From NCBI GenBank assembly GCA_026315105.1, contig CM048745.1, forward strand, positions 743,439,006-743,503,005: DNA of 64,000 nt, given 5' to 3'. Positions 11,660 through 23,725 of this stretch are shown piece after piece. The first letter of the stretch is position 1. Each line of letters opens with the position of its first letter. A model generated the notes under the pieces. The model saw nothing but the letters and a program-made list of their open reading frames with translations. It searched no databases and was not told the origin of the DNA. The stretch is from Locusta migratoria. Its lineage: Eukaryota > Arthropoda > Insecta > Orthoptera > Acrididae. The position numbers were made by a program, and so were the translations under genes.

Positions 11660-12851
11660 CTAAAGAGAAGACATAAAAATAAATATAATAATATAGCTGC
11701 ATGTTCAATAAACCCAAACTCCTCCCAAAATCAAATAAATAGACTAATCAAACACTGTATAGATTATTTTAATGTTTAAGTTTTTAAAATTAGATGAACA
11801 GAGTTTATAGTGAAACTAAATGAAACCACAACATAGAATTCCTTTAGAACACAGGCACTCTCCATATGTACCTAACTATGCACATTGTTAACACTTATTT
11901 TGTTCAGTAGACTTCCAAAAGTAAAGGCATAACCCCTGCCCACAACAAAATTTGATTCCTTACTTGTTCCACTGTTGTGAACATTTCTTCACTTTATTTT
12001 CCACTATCACTGAGAGGAGCCCTGCTGTTTCTGAAATTGTTACACACTTGATCCCCTTTTTTCTTTTAGAAACACAAAACATGCTACATTTGATAAACAT
12101 GGTTGTATATTTCACGAACTACTTTAGTAGCCAAAAAGTCTTCTAAGAGGACTTGCTCACTGTTATAATAAAATTCCACATACTACCCCTCCCCCAACAA
12201 ACATCAACAACTCAAATTTTATACATTCATTCTATTTGTCCAAAACTTCCTCATATCTTTGTTCACGGGGTAGCTTTTCATACATAAGCGCACAAACACA
12301 CACACACGGTGTAGAAGAAAATACCCATTACCTTTTTCACTTATGGGTGAAATAGCGAGCTCCTTTGTATGGATTAACACTGGTTGTAGATTGTTTATAA
12401 ATATCCATATGGCATAATCAGAGATGATACATATTAAAGAACTGAGCTTTTCATTAAAATGTCCCATAAAATAACTGCTTTCCTTTAATTCACACAGTTT
12501 TGAAGTAATTTTTACAAATATTTTTATAATTATTCCATGAATACCATGAACACTCAATTTTCAGGCACTCTATTTAGCTTGAATTAGTTATTTGTTACCC
12601 ATTACTACAAAATTATGCTGTGTGCAAGCAATTTATGTTGCAACACTTCATTTCCAGTAGATACAAATATAACTGGTGTACTTTTTGTTTTCTCAACACA
12701 GACTTCTATTAATTTAAATAAACGTCACATTCAGGTTTTGAAGGACAATGGAACATCACAACTTAATTACCGCAAAACCTTCTTAAAACTTTATGCTTTA
12801 AAAATAATCTCTTGAATATGCTAACTATTTTTGCAATAGTGATTTCCTTAC

Positions 12852-13000
12852 TTGTCATTTGATATACTGCAGTCAATAACAGTCTTCTTACTTGTGTTAA
12901 CAATTATAAAAGGCAAATGTATTGCAGAGTTTGGAAGAGGTGCTCCACATTCTTCCTCCATTTTCTTATTTCTCTCCACCAGATTTTTAAACGATATTTG
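12852..13000 (-). CDS. Dp: Dp exon, end of coiled coil and start of marked box
   Basis: This exon is 149 bp, with acceptor TATCTTCCAG and donor GTAAGGAA. It starts in phase 0 and ends two bases into a codon. Its product starts [13 protein letters not shown] and goes on through [19 protein letters not shown] to IDCSISNDK. That is the DP heterodimerisation region, in which the [21 protein letters not shown] core is nearly invariant in animals. The trailing AA joins the first G of the next exon to give Lys. It sits 180 bp from a CT/CA microsatellite on its upstream side. Confidence 0.96.
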
Positions 13001-13179
13001 CTGGAAGATAAAGAAAACCTGATTAGGGTAAAGAATTCAGTTCCAATTTTTAATAACGATGTACTGAGTGTGGAAAACAACCGTGTAACCCAGAAAGATC
13101 TTTAGATGGAGTTTCTGACAAAAATGTGACCTATTACAGATAAGCATTAAGCATTGATGGTAACCGATGGCTATATTCT

Positions 13180-13180
<1 letters not shown>

Positions 13181-13249
<69 letters not shown>
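13181..13249. repeat. (CT)n-(CA)n compound microsatellite
   Basis: A CT array (13181-13229) runs directly into a CA array (13229-13249). A second GA array is at 13793-13828. Between 13250 and 14740 I see no recognisable gene or element apart from these arrays and short G-rich stretches. Confidence 0.9.
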
Positions 13250-13787
13250 CTCCCTCAATAGACAGTAGTATGTTCCGTAATACAAATGCAATTTCTCATC
13301 ATCTATCCAACGCTGGACATAAGGGGGGCCAAACCACGGCATTTGTCTCAGGCAGCACGAACAGAGGCAGAGGAGCCAAATTGTCTCCAAGACAAAGTGA
13401 TGCTTCCCTGATGAGCAAAGGAGAGGGGTGGGGGGTGGGGGGGGAAGCTGTCTTCGATTGACACATGTCGAGGCACTGTCATCAAGTTTATGCCCCAGTT
13501 GCGAAATGTTGTAGGTCTGGCACTGGTTGTATTCCTTCTTCACAAGAGAGGGGAAAAAAACACCAAAGAGCAAAACAATAGTATTCAATAAGAGCCATAA
13601 ATGGCACAATTTCTAGGCACATAATATACTTTCATATACTAATAAGTGGACTGCAAACATTGCGAAAGTCATGCAATCACATGAGCCTAAGCATTTTAAA
13701 TGTTTCACTTTCACAAATCCAAAATACATTAATTTCAAAATAATGCCAGTAAAAAGATATAATTCTTTAACAGGCTCATAGTTGTCT

Positions 13788-13829
<42 letters not shown>

Positions 13830-15175
13830 TTCAATTTAAATGTTGTTTTGTATTGTATTTTGTAAAAGATGCTGTTGTGCTGGGACTAAAAGTTTGTTAG
13901 CCACCACATGAGGAAAGTGCATGAGGAAACTTTAGGTACTGCAGCACTAGACAGTTGCACAAGAAAAACTATGAATAACTGAATGATGATTTAACAGCGC
14001 TAATTGCAGAAACCACAACTAGTTTCAAGCTCATTTCCAATTCAACCACACGCACAAAATGATGTACCAAAAATCCCTGAATATTTCACTTAACTTAAAA
14101 CAACATGTTCTGATATTTATGGACGCATAATTTTGTATGTTTTGGTGATTTCGAAATGAGCAAAGGTTAAGTTTACTATCAGCCATTTAATGAAGAAGCG
14201 ATTTCTGCAACTAACTGTAACACAAGCTGCTCACCTGAGTCATCCCTCAAGCTGGAAATTCATAGAATTTTGAATAAATTATGATTATGGACAAACTTCA
14301 TGTTCCTTGGAAACAATTTGTTAGCTCACTTGCAAAACATGTCTACCAACATAGCAGGTAAAGGTAACTTCTGGGAAGAAATGGAAAGAAAGAGGGGTTG
14401 GGATGGAATTTCCTGTGATGATCCAGAATAACAACATATCACCGTGTAAAACATGTCAGATGGGCAGCAGATGTTTTAAAAAGCAGAAAATTAAAGTGTC
14501 CCTTCATCATATGGGGGACAATGACTGTTCGTGTCCCAAGCATTCTTCAGCTACACATGCCTCCTGGGGTGGTGCTAAAGAACAGTCACTTCGAGGAAAA
14601 CACCTATGCTCAGAAGTATAGAACCTTCTCAGGGTCCTCTAGCTGAAAATCTTGGTCCGAACGTCTGCCTGCCAAATTAATATAGAAGGCATAAGCAGCC
14701 TAAAATGTCAAGTGCTACCGAAAATCCTAGTGCAAAATAAAATTGAGGTGGTTGCTATCCAGTTGCTGAGTGGACTTCGTCCAGTACGCACCTCTCCAGC
14801 GCCAGCACATTTTCAGTTGTAAGTGTAACTGGCTTCTCTCTAGAAGCTAGATATTTTGACTTTTCAGTGCGCTTTCCCTTCAGTTCATTAAAGTTACCGT
14901 GTGCTCGCATTTTTATTTGATTCATATTCACGTTAAATATCTGGTTAGTGTATTATTCCGCCGTGTGACTCGCGTCGCGACAGTCGTCTGTCTTTATTTT
15001 CTGATTAGAAGCGACATATAGTATTTTGATTTTCGTCTGCGCATTCTCGTTTCAATTTGTAAATTTACACTGTACTCTCGTGCATATTAGATTCAAATCC
15101 ACATTTTAACAAACAGTTTAGTCTTCCTTTGAACGCATCACAACTGTAGTTTTTGTTTTTGTCGGCACTGTAATC

Positions 15176-16196
15176 ATGAATAGGGACTGTGACTGCTGTG
15201 TGCAGATGCAGTCTGAGCTGGTGACACTTTGCTCCCAGCTTCAAGCTGTGTTAACATCGGTTGCACAGTTGGAAGCTGCAACGGAGGGACGTTGTCGTCG
15301 TCGGCTGGTAGTGGGGACCAAACGGACTCCCGTCGTCTCCACAGATTGGCCTGCACCATCGACATGCCCAGATACTGCTAGCAGTGAGGCAGACACCCCA
15401 CCCGTGGTTGCGAGGGAGGTTGCTTCAGTGTGTGGCAGGAGGCGCAAGACATTCTGGGGGACTGATCGTGAGGCCTCCCCGGTTCGTCTTGCGAACAGGT
15501 TTGAGATGCTATCTGTTCAGGACAACATTCCTGAGTTGGATGGTGTCTCATCCTGAAGTCAACACCCAGCCTGCAAGATCCGGGCTTTCACAGAGGGTGG
15601 ATTTACTTGTAGTTGGGAGCTCCAACGTTAGGCGGGTGTGGAGCTCCTTAGAGAGATGGCTGCCAAGGAGGGGAAGAAGGCCAACATGCACTCCGTGTGC
15701 ATACCAGGTGGAATCATTCCAGATGTGGAAAAGAGTCCTTCCGGATGCCATGAAGGGTACGGGGTGCAGCCAACTGCAGGTGGTAGCTCATGTCGGTACC
15801 AATGATGTATATCGCTTTGGATCTGAAGAGATCCTCTCAGGTTTTGAGCGGCTATCTGAAGTGGTAAAGACTGCCAGTCTTGCTTGCAAGATGAAAGCAG
15901 AGCTCAACATCTGCAGCATAGTTGACAGGACCGACTGTTGACCTCTGGTTCAGAGCCGAGTGGAGGGTATGAATCAGAGGCTCAGACAGTTCTGCGACCA
16001 TGTAGGCTGCAGATTCCTTGACTTGCTCCATCGGGTGGTGGGTTTTCGGGTTCCGCTGAATAGGTCAGGAGTCCACAATATGCAGGAAGCGGCTACACGG
16101 GTAGCGGGGGCTGTGTGGCATGGTCTGGGCGGTTTTTTAGGACAAGGGCTTCGGGGAAAAACAAAATGGGCAATCTTAAAGGGTGCAGGTGGATAA
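15176..16196 (+). pseudogene. CR1 ORF1 with SGNH/GDSL-like esterase domain
   Basis: The frame opens at 15176 with MNRDCDCCVQMQSELVTLC and a heptad-like helix, shifts frame near 15550, and continues as VDLLVVGSSNVRRVW (block I, Gly-Ser-Ser-Asn). Then comes VVAHVGTNDVYRFG (Gly-Thr-Asn-Asp, block III), and after a TGA at 15939 LNRSGVHNMQEA, where the catalytic His of SGNH hydrolases is expected. Some CR1-clade elements carry such an esterase ORF1, thought to help the particle reach membranes or target DNA. Here one shift and one stop break it. Confidence 0.7.
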
Positions 16197-19081
16197 CAGG
16201 AGAAATGTAAATCTGGGAACTATGGGTATAACAGTTGTAAATTCTCGTAGCTGTTTCGGGAAAGTACCAGAACTCCAAGCGTTAATAAAAAGCACCGAAA
16301 CACACACCATTGTAGGCAGTGAAAGTTGGCTCAAGCCGGAAATAAGTTCAGCAGAAGTATTTGCAAAAGAGCTGTGTTCAGAAAGGCTAGATTAAACAAA
16401 ATAGGTGGAGGCATGTTTGTCACCGTCAAAAGTAGTATTTCGTGTAGCAAAGTTGAAGTTGATAGTTCCTGTGAGGTATTATGGGTAGAGGTTGTACCTG
16501 AAAATCTTAAGAAGTTAATAATTGGTTCCTTTTACTGACCTCCCAACTCTGACGATACAATGGCAGAAAGGTTCAAAGAAAACCTCAGTCTAATTACAAA
16601 AACATACCCAACTCACACAATAATAGCAGGCGGTGATTTTAATTTACCATCTATCTGTTGGCGAAATTATATTTTCAAATCAGGAGGTACGCATAAAACA
16701 TTGTGCGAAATTGTACTAAACGCATTCTCTGAGAATTACTTCGAACAATTACTTCATGAGCCAACTAGAATTGTAAATGGATATGAAAACACACTTGATC
16801 TCTTAGCAACAAATAATCCTGAGCTCATAACGAGCATCAAAACTGATACAGGTATTAGTGAACCAGAGCTGTCGTAGCGAAACTGAATATTGAAAGTCCC
16901 AAAGTTACCAAAAATAAACGAAACGTATATTTGTTCAGGAAAGCAGATAGAAATAAAATACTTTGCTTCTTGAAAGACAGATTCCACTCATTTCTAAACA
17001 CTAAACTTAGTTGTAGACAAGATGTGGCTCAAATTCAAAGAAGTGGTATCCACAGCAACTGACAGTTTTATACCAAATAAATTAATAAAAGAAGGAGGCG
17101 ATCCCCCTTGGTACACGAAACAGGTCAGGACACTGATGCAAAAGCAAAGGAAAAGGCATACTAATTTTAAACGAACACGCAATCCCAGGATTGGTGATCC
17201 TACACAGAAGCTCTTAATTTAGTGAGGATTTCAATGCGAGATGCCTACAATACTTATCACAACGAAACTCTTTCTCGAAATTTGACTGAAAACCCAGAGA
17301 GATTTTGGTCATACGTTAAATATACTAGGGGCAAAACGCAAACAATACTCTCACTACGTGATAGTAATGGTGATCCTGCCGATGACAGCACTACTAAAGC
17401 AGAGTTACTAAACATAGTTTTTAGAAACTCATTCACCAAAGAAGACGAAACCAATATTCCGGATTTCGAATTACGAACACAGGCCGTAATGAGTAACATA
17501 GAAGTAGATATCATCGGAGTAGTGAAGCAACTAAAATCACTTAACAAGAACAAGTCTTCTGGTCCAGATTCTATAAAAATGTTCAAACTACTTAAACCTA
17601 GGTAAACTAACCTAAGGACAACACAGACACCCATGCCCAAGGGAGGACTCGAACCTCCACGGCGAACAACCCCGCGCTCCACTGCGAGGCGCTTTAGACC
17701 ACTCGGCTACTCCACCGCGGCCCAGATTCTATATCCATTAGATTTCTATCTGATTATGCTGAAGCGATAGCTCCTTACTTAACAGCCATATACAACCATT
17801 CTCTCATAGAAGTATCTGTACCAAAAGATTGGAAAGTTGCACAGGTCGGATGTTCCTGTAACCCACTAAACTACAGGCCTATTTCATTGACATCCATTTG
17901 CAGCAGGGTTTTGGAACATATCCTGTATTCAAATATTATGAATTATCTCTAACAGAACAATCTATTGACCCAAGGACAACGGATTTAGAAAATATCATTC
18001 ATGCGAAACACAACTAGCTCTTTATTCACATGAAGTGATGGGTGCTATCGACAAAGGGTTCGCAAATCGATTTCGTATTTCTTTATTTCCAGAAGGCTTT
18101 TGACACTGTACCTCACAAACGGCTTTTAATAAAATTTCATGGTTATGGTATATCGCCCCAAATTTGCAATTGGATAGGGGATTTCCTGTCAGAGAGGACA
18201 CAGTTCATAGTAATCGATGGTAAGGCATCGACTAAAACATGTGATATCGGGCGTTCCACAGGGTAGTGTTATTGGTCCTCTGCTGTTCCTTATTTACGTA
18301 AACGATTTAGGGGAAAATGTAAGTTGCTCTCTACGTTTGTTTACAGATGATGCCATCATTTACTATCTAGTAAAATCACCTGAAGATCAAAACCAACTGC
18401 AGAACGATCTGAATAAGATATCACTATGGTGTAAAAATTGGCAATTGACTGTAAATAATGAGAAATGTGAAGTCATCCACATGAGTACGAAAAGAAATAC
18501 ATTGAACTTTGTTACAAGATAAAATCAATCAAAAGTGAAGGCCATAAACTCCACAAAATACCTAGGAATTACTATTATTTCAGACTTAAATTGAAAAGAA
18601 CACATAGATAATGTCATGGGAAAGGCGAACCAGAGACTGCGTTTTATTGGCAGAACCCTTAAAACATGCAACAGAACTACGAAAGAAACTGCATACACTA
18701 TGCTTGTCCGTCCATTTTTGGAGTATTGCTGCCCAGTGTGGGATCCTTATCAGGTGGGTTTGACGGAGGACATCGAAAGAGTCCAAAGAAGGGCAGCTCG
18801 TTTCGTATAGTCACCATACAGGGGAGACAGCGTTATGGAAATGATACAGGATCTGGGATGGGAATCATTACAACAATGGCGCTTATCGCTGCAGCGTGGG
18901 CTACTTACAAAACTCCAATCGTCAATATTCTCCTCCGAATGTGAAATATATTGTTGACTCCCACTTACGTACATTGGTAGAAATGATTATCAGAATAAAA
19001 TACGAGAAATCAGAGCTCATAACGGATAGATTCAGGGGTTTGTTCTTCCCGCGCGCTATTCGAGAATGGAATGGGAGATAA
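16183..19081 (+). pseudogene. CR1 ORF2 (endonuclease-RT), decayed
   Basis: The endonuclease shows ETHTIVGSESWL near 16300 and IIAGGDFNLPSICW at about 16625. RT shows SLNKNKSSGPDSI (17530-17570), LNYRPISLTSICSR around 17870, FLYFQKAFDTVPH near 18080, SGVPQGSVIGPLLF near 18250, and LFTDDAIIYYL near 18340, where the usual FADD is changed to FTDD. Then comes WQLTVNNEKCEVIHM. C-terminal VRPFLEYCCPVWDPY precedes the 3' end. At least six shifts or stops and one SINE insertion interrupt it. Confidence 0.85.
17576..17721 (-). mobile_element. tRNA-derived SINE in the CR1 LINE
   Basis: The 12-bp duplication CCAGATTCTATA flanks it exactly (17564-17575 and 17722-17733). Read on the minus strand it starts with a tRNA-like head containing an A box (TAGCCGAGTGG) and a B box (GGTTCGAGTCC), then CTTGGGCATGG and a CCTTAGGTTAG body, ending in an A-rich short tail. 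The head resembles Leu/Ser-type tRNA. It splits the RT motif of the host LINE. Confidence 0.9.
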
Positions 19082-19158
19082 ATAGTATAATGGTGGTTCG
19101 ATGAACCCTCTGCCAGGCACTGAAACGTGATTTACAGAGTATCCCATGTAGATGTAGA

Positions 19159-19919
19159 CCCATGCTGCAGAAAAACAACAGCAGAAGCAACGAGGGAAAA
19201 TTCCAGGATATTAATTATTAGGATCAACATACCATTATCCTTATGAAGTGGCAACATAGGTTCACACAGCAACAAAATGCTAGGCTCTACTCATCTACCG
19301 ATCTTAATAATATCCATGAAGTGATCACTAAAACAGACGAAGTAAAATATCTAATATATGAAAACCTCCAGCAGTCCCTGCTCCCAGCAAATCATAACGT
19401 CACCACCACTGCAGTATATCTTTGACACTTCAATAGCTATCATACTCATTGGAAGTACAGGAATAATGATGAAAATGGCGAAACATTAGTTAACTGGACA
19501 CAGGACAATAACTTTCACTTGATATTTGATGATAAAGAACATTTAAGTCAGCAACAGGAGTACAACCCAGATATCTAGTTTCGTAAAAAGCAATGAGAAC
19601 AGATTGCCAGTGCAAACCTCGCACTATCAGACTCTCCTCACAATATACTGAGAATCGTAGACAGTTGATATCAAGCCAGTGGATCAGGAGATGTCAAATG
19701 TATATTGGTAAAAAATTTATGTTCTTAAAATACTTTCATTGAAAACACTGAGTAAAAAGAAAGTGCTTTCAGTGTAAAATGTTGCACTTTATTAACGGTC
19801 CTTCCATAAAACTGACTTCAATTTGGTTCCAAGGTAAACGTTTTTAGAAATTTCTTCAAAAATCTGAATTCTATACCATAATATACTAGTACAGATTGAA
19901 GACAAGAATTAAATCTTAC
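19159..19919. other. Dp intron, no recognised element
   Basis: This is AT-rich sequence between the CR1 end and the Dp exon. The short open frame at 19243-19425 has no motif I recognise. Confidence 0.5.
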
Positions 19920-20132
19920 CTGTAAAATTAGGTCCTGCAACTGTTGTGTTTTAACTTTTATTCTTTCAATTCTCCTCTGTTTGTCCTTTTCTAAAGAAAG
20001 ACATTCTTGAAGTGAATTTGTCGGCAAACCAAGCCATCTTATTTCTTTCTTTTCTTTGGAGATGATATTCATGGCCATAAGGACATTGAGAGCATCATAA
20101 ACTCTTCTTCTAATGTTCTTCTGGTCATATTG
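19920..20132 (-). CDS. Dp: Dp exon, recognition helix and start of coiled coil
   Basis: This exon is 213 bp, 71 codons, phase 0 at both ends, with acceptor GTTTTAG and donor GTAAGATT. It begins [18 protein letters not shown], which carries the RRXYD motif that contacts the E2F site (plus-strand bases about 20091-20111). It continues [13 protein letters not shown] and a WLGLP stretch that closes the winged helix. The second half ([20 protein letters not shown]) is a heptad-rich helix that starts the coiled coil used to pair with E2F. A Tc1 element begins about 160 bp upstream of its acceptor, so the splice site has kept working next to an insertion. Confidence 0.97.
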
Positions 20133-20799
20133 CTAAAACAAAATGTTTGAAACCAACCAATCATGAGAGAGAACATCAATCTAATAAATAAAAGTACGGT
20201 AGCTTTTCTCACAATAGTTCCACGTATCGAACAACTCGCTATAACATAAAAAGTAAATTCCTTAATCAAAAGATTGAAACTTAGTTTATACTCTTAAGAG
20301 CCAGAAAACTGGTATAGGCATGCATATGCAAACACACACATGTGAACACTCAGAAGACAGTGCTGCAGTCACCAACAGACAACTGCACCAACTGCAGACA
20401 ACAGGTATCTGGCAAAGGCATCAAATCAGTTACTGCTGCTACAATGGCAGGTTAACATGATTTAAGTGAGTTTGAATGTGGTGTTATAGTGGGCCCATGA
20501 GAGATGGGACACAGCATTTCCGGAAGCAGCAACGAGGAGGGAATTTATCCATATGACCATTTCATGAGTGCACTGTGAACATTGCAAATACAGTAAAACA
20601 TCAAATCTCTGACATTTCTGCACTGCAAAGGATCCTACAAGAAAGGGACCAACAACAACTGAAAAGAATTTTTCAATGTGACAAAAGTGCTACACTTAAA
20701 ATGCTGCAGATTTCAATGCAGAGCCATCAGCAAGTGCCAGCATGTGAACTGCTCGAAACATCATCGATATGGGCTTTAGGAGCCGAAGGCCCACTCATA

Positions 20800-21089
20800 T
20801 ACCTCTCAAATGTTTGTAAATTTATGGGACTTAACTACTGAGGTTATCAGTCCCTAGGCTGACAAACTACTTATATATATTTGACAGTTCTACAGTATGT
20901 CTGCCTAAGTGTACTTGTGTCTGTGTAAATGTGTGTGCATTTGTTTACCCTCCATTTTCCCCCCCAAAGTAAGTCTTTCCTGTCCCGGGATTGGAATGGC
21001 TCCTTACCCCCTTCCTTAAAACCCTCATTTCCTTTTCCCTCTCCTTCCCTTCTGCCTGATGAAGCAGCTAGGCTGCGAAAGCTAGCGTT

Positions 21090-21148
<59 letters not shown>

Positions 21149-21197
21149 TTGTTGCTATCACTGCCTGTGCCCCTTCGCCTGGTAAGTGTACTTCATC

Positions 21198-21265
<68 letters not shown>

Positions 21266-21679
21266 GTGTGTGTTTGTGTGTGACTTTATTTATTTTATTT
21301 GTTTCTATCGACGAGCCGGTCCTTTTGGTAAGTCATCTGTCTTCTATTTATATATGTGTACTTGTGTACTTGTGTCTGTGTAAATGTGTGGGTGTATGTG
21401 CATTTATTTACCTTCCATTTTTTCCCCCAAGGTAAGTCTTTCCTGTCCCGGGATTGGAATGGCTCCTTACCCCCTTCCTTAAATCCCTCATCATTTCCTT
21501 TTCCCTCTCCTTCCCTTCTGCCTGATGAAGCAGCTAGGCTGCGAAAGCTAGCATTTTTGAGTGTGTGTGTGTGTCTGTGTGTTTATTTGTTGCTATTACT
21601 GCCTGTGCCCCTTCGCCTGGTAAGTGTTCTTCATCTATTTTTTACGTATATTTTTTTCCTGTTAGGAATTTTTCCTCTA

Positions 21680-21749
<70 letters not shown>

Positions 21750-21808
21750 CGTGTGCTCCACAGCAAGGCGCCTTAGAGCACTCAGCCATTCCACTGCGGC
21801 TGTGTTCC
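20800..21808 (-). mobile_element. SINE in Tc1, itself opened by a microsatellite-bearing block
   Basis: Minus-strand SINE tail sequence lies at 20800-20872 (with GGGACTGATAACCTCAGTAG) and the matching tRNA-like head at 21747-21808 (A box TGGCTGAGTGCTC). In intact copies these are about 100 bp apart; here about 870 bp of TG/TA microsatellites and a duplicated unit separate them. This indicates nesting: block in SINE in Tc1. Confidence 0.65.
20909..21638 (+). repeat. Direct duplication of a ~280-bp unit around GT and AT arrays
   Basis: The unit 20909-21200 recurs at 21364-21638. Both copies contain CCCGGGATTGGAATGGCTCC, CTGATGAAGCAGCTAGGCTG, a GT array, and TGCCCCTTCGCCTGGTAAGT in the same order. 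The GT array is 55 bp in copy 1 but short in copy 2. AT arrays follow each copy (21200-21255 and 21685-21746). Apparent long open frames here are microsatellite translations. Confidence 0.85.
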
Positions 21809-22290
21809 TTTGCAAACTACACAACACAAAATTTTTATTTATTTATTTTATTTTTTATTTCTTTTAAATGATTCTAAAACTGCCTATAATTTGCTGCAAT
21901 AATCTCTTAGTTGTTGAAAGTAGATATTTTCTGCCTCACCTGGGCCCCTTAACACTGACACTGAAGTGTAGATGACGGGAAACATGTTGCCTGATCTGAA
22001 GAGTCTCATTTCCAATTTTATCGAGTGCATGGACGTGTACGGATATGAAGACAACCTCATGAATCTACGGCCCCTGCGTGTCAGCAGGGAACTGCTCAAG
22101 CTGGTGGAGACTTTCTAATGGTGTGGAGTGTGTGCAGTATGAGACCCCTGATACGTCTACCTAAGACTGACAGGTGATACAAATGTACACATCCTGGAAG
22201 ATCACCTGCTTCCATTCAAGTCCGTCGTACGGTGGCCGTACACGATATTAGACCAGTGTACCAGTTTCTTCAACTGTTTGGTGTATGTAC

Positions 22291-23226
22291 AGTATTTTCT
22301 ATATAAATTTATTTGCGAAGCAGGCTTCCAATTTCACAAGTGTATGTAAAAAATTGGCTAGATGCCGAGCTGATAAATTTAAATATTTTCTGCTTCTATT
22401 TGAAACTGTCAAATTGCAATAAATACTCCTAACTAAATTAGGTATGTCTTGCAAAGATTTCATTTTTGACTATTTTAATAATTTGCTTTTTATTGAGGGA
22501 GAAGTCTAATATATACATTTATAATGTATCTGCCTGCACGCTAACAGTAGGAATTATGTTACACTAACAAAATAGTTAGTGGTTCCTAGCAAATGAATTT
22601 TTTCAGCTATATGATCATTAATATCTATGTTCTCACTTCTGACAATTGAAAATGAATATATATGCAGAAGTGGTATAGTTTGAATTCAAAGTTTCTTTAA
22701 CTATGAATGCATGACATTTTACATACTGACACTGGAGATACTTCTGTTGTTTTCTGGGATAAGAATGTTTTGCCTCTATATACAATACAATAAGATACAA
22801 CCAAAAGGAACTAAATGAAATAGACCAGATTAAGAATTGGAGGCTACAGACAGTGTAGATCACTCTCTTAAGAATAGCAGCATTTAGCTCCCACATATCA
22901 AGAACATATACTTCCATAAGTTTGTTATGTGTCTACTGTACCAAGTTCTTAAAATGCTATACTTCACCAATTAATTGACTTAGGGTTCTTATGGTTCTTC
23001 ATTTACAAACTGACATTAATATGAAGACAAACTTCTGTAATTATATCTGTACTATCCAATAAAATATGTTAAACTCTTAAATGATTGTGGTTAAAAGTGG
23101 TAATTCTTGATAATTTGAATATATGCAAAGAACTAGCACAACAATGATTTTCATAGTGGCAATAATAGTTTTATTGTATTTAAATGTATCTTCTGAGATT
23201 CTAAACAAGTCCATTCAATAAATTAC
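22291..23226. other. Dp intron, no recognised element
   Basis: AT-rich intronic sequence between the Tc1 copy and the Dp exon. Nothing recognised. Confidence 0.5.
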
Positions 23227-23389
23227 CTGATCAGTTGGTGAAATTACTAAATTCGGATTCGTAAATTCAGCAACCAATTCATCAGCAACTTCATTATAAG
23301 ACGTTGTACCCTTCTTGCGTACTTTCTCACAAACTTTCATTGAAAAATGTCTAAGTCCCTTTCCAACCTTCTCGCTTTTTCTTCGTTTG
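23227..23389 (-). CDS. Dp: Dp exon, first half of winged-helix DNA-binding domain
   Basis: This exon is 163 bp, with acceptor TTTCGTTTCAG and a donor beginning GTAATT. It has one leading base plus 54 codons. It opens with a lysine/arginine-rich nuclear-localisation-like stretch ([11 protein letters not shown]), followed by [13 protein letters not shown] and [15 protein letters not shown]. These are the most conserved positions of the DP DNA-binding domain and match animal TFDP1/2 almost residue for residue. The domain contacts DNA together with an E2F winged helix. The exon ends exactly on a codon (phase 0), as required by the next exon. The reading is secure. Confidence 0.96.
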
Positions 23390-23683
23390 CTGAAACGAAA
23401 AAATATTCACTGTAATTAACTGTCATACAAATACATTAAACACAGTCCAACTTCTGGTATAGTATTAACATTAATTTCTTACCTTCAGTACAGTAATGGA
23501 AAGTAATGAACATTCATCTCTTAAAAACATTCATTATGATTTAAATTGATGAAGCTGTGTTCATACATAATAATGAAACTGAAGTAAACTTTTCCCATCC
23601 TTGGGATTATTACTATAAAATAAAAAAGAAAGCAAATGAAGAGGTTTATTTAATTTTAAAAATTATTCTCCTCTGCAACTAAC

Positions 23684-23725
23684 CGTTTACAGCTTTCCCC
23701 AAATATTTCAGCCATTGTGGTCATC
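23684..23725 (-). other. Candidate 42-nt cassette exon of Dp (tentative)
   Basis: On the minus strand a TTATTGCAG acceptor is followed by 42 nt and then GTTAGT, an acceptable but weak donor. The length is a multiple of three and it would fit between the exons ending at 44955 and starting at 23389. Its first base G would turn the split codon TA-C into TAG, and the next triplet is ATG, opening MTTMAEIFGESCK in frame with the basic residues and winged helix downstream. Inclusion would therefore truncate the upstream frame and offer a new start. It could equally be a chance match. No conservation data are available here. Confidence 0.3.

Larger units (their letters stand above)
14745..19158 (+). 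mobile_element. CR1-like LINE with SGNH-type ORF1, interrupted by a SINE
   Basis: A GC-richer 5' leader (about 14745-15170) precedes an ORF1 remnant, then endonuclease and RT remnants on the plus strand. The 3' end contains CTCTGCCAGGCACT and finishes with a short GATGTAG-type repeat at 19148-19158; CR1-clade elements end in such microsatellites. Frames are broken repeatedly. The SINE at 17576-17721 lies in the RT region. The 5' boundary is approximate. Confidence 0.8.
20442..22250 (+). pseudogene. Tc1 transposase remnant (family A)
   Basis: Conserved pieces of a Tc1-type DDE transposase survive on both sides of the insertion. They are the two N-terminal helix-turn-helix regions (20442-20750) and part of the catalytic domain (21940-22250). 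Frame changes and stops are frequent, and the last third of the catalytic domain is deleted, because the sequence jumps from the DTLTG region to the terminal inverted repeat. It cannot be active. Confidence 0.7.
20290..22290 (+). mobile_element. Tc1-like DNA transposon (family A), split by a SINE and microsatellite block
   Basis: The left part (about 20290-20804) begins with an AAACTGGTATAGGCATGC-type end and carries the transposase N-terminal region: MAG start at 20442, the LSEFECGVI helix, MGHSISGS, then a stretch ending near WALGAEGPL. The right part (about 21938-22290) carries the catalytic half, including a VDDWKHVAxSDES-like region and the GVCSM stretch, and ends with a GTGTACCAGTTTCTTC arm that is inverted relative to the left end. 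Multiple stops show decay. Between the halves about 45 bp of transposon appear lost and 1.1 kb has been gained. Confidence 0.8.

Noticed and set aside
20929..21435. Long open frame with VCVCVC and IYIYIY runs
   Set aside because: It translates GT and AT arrays plus a duplicated repeat; there is no protein family behind it.
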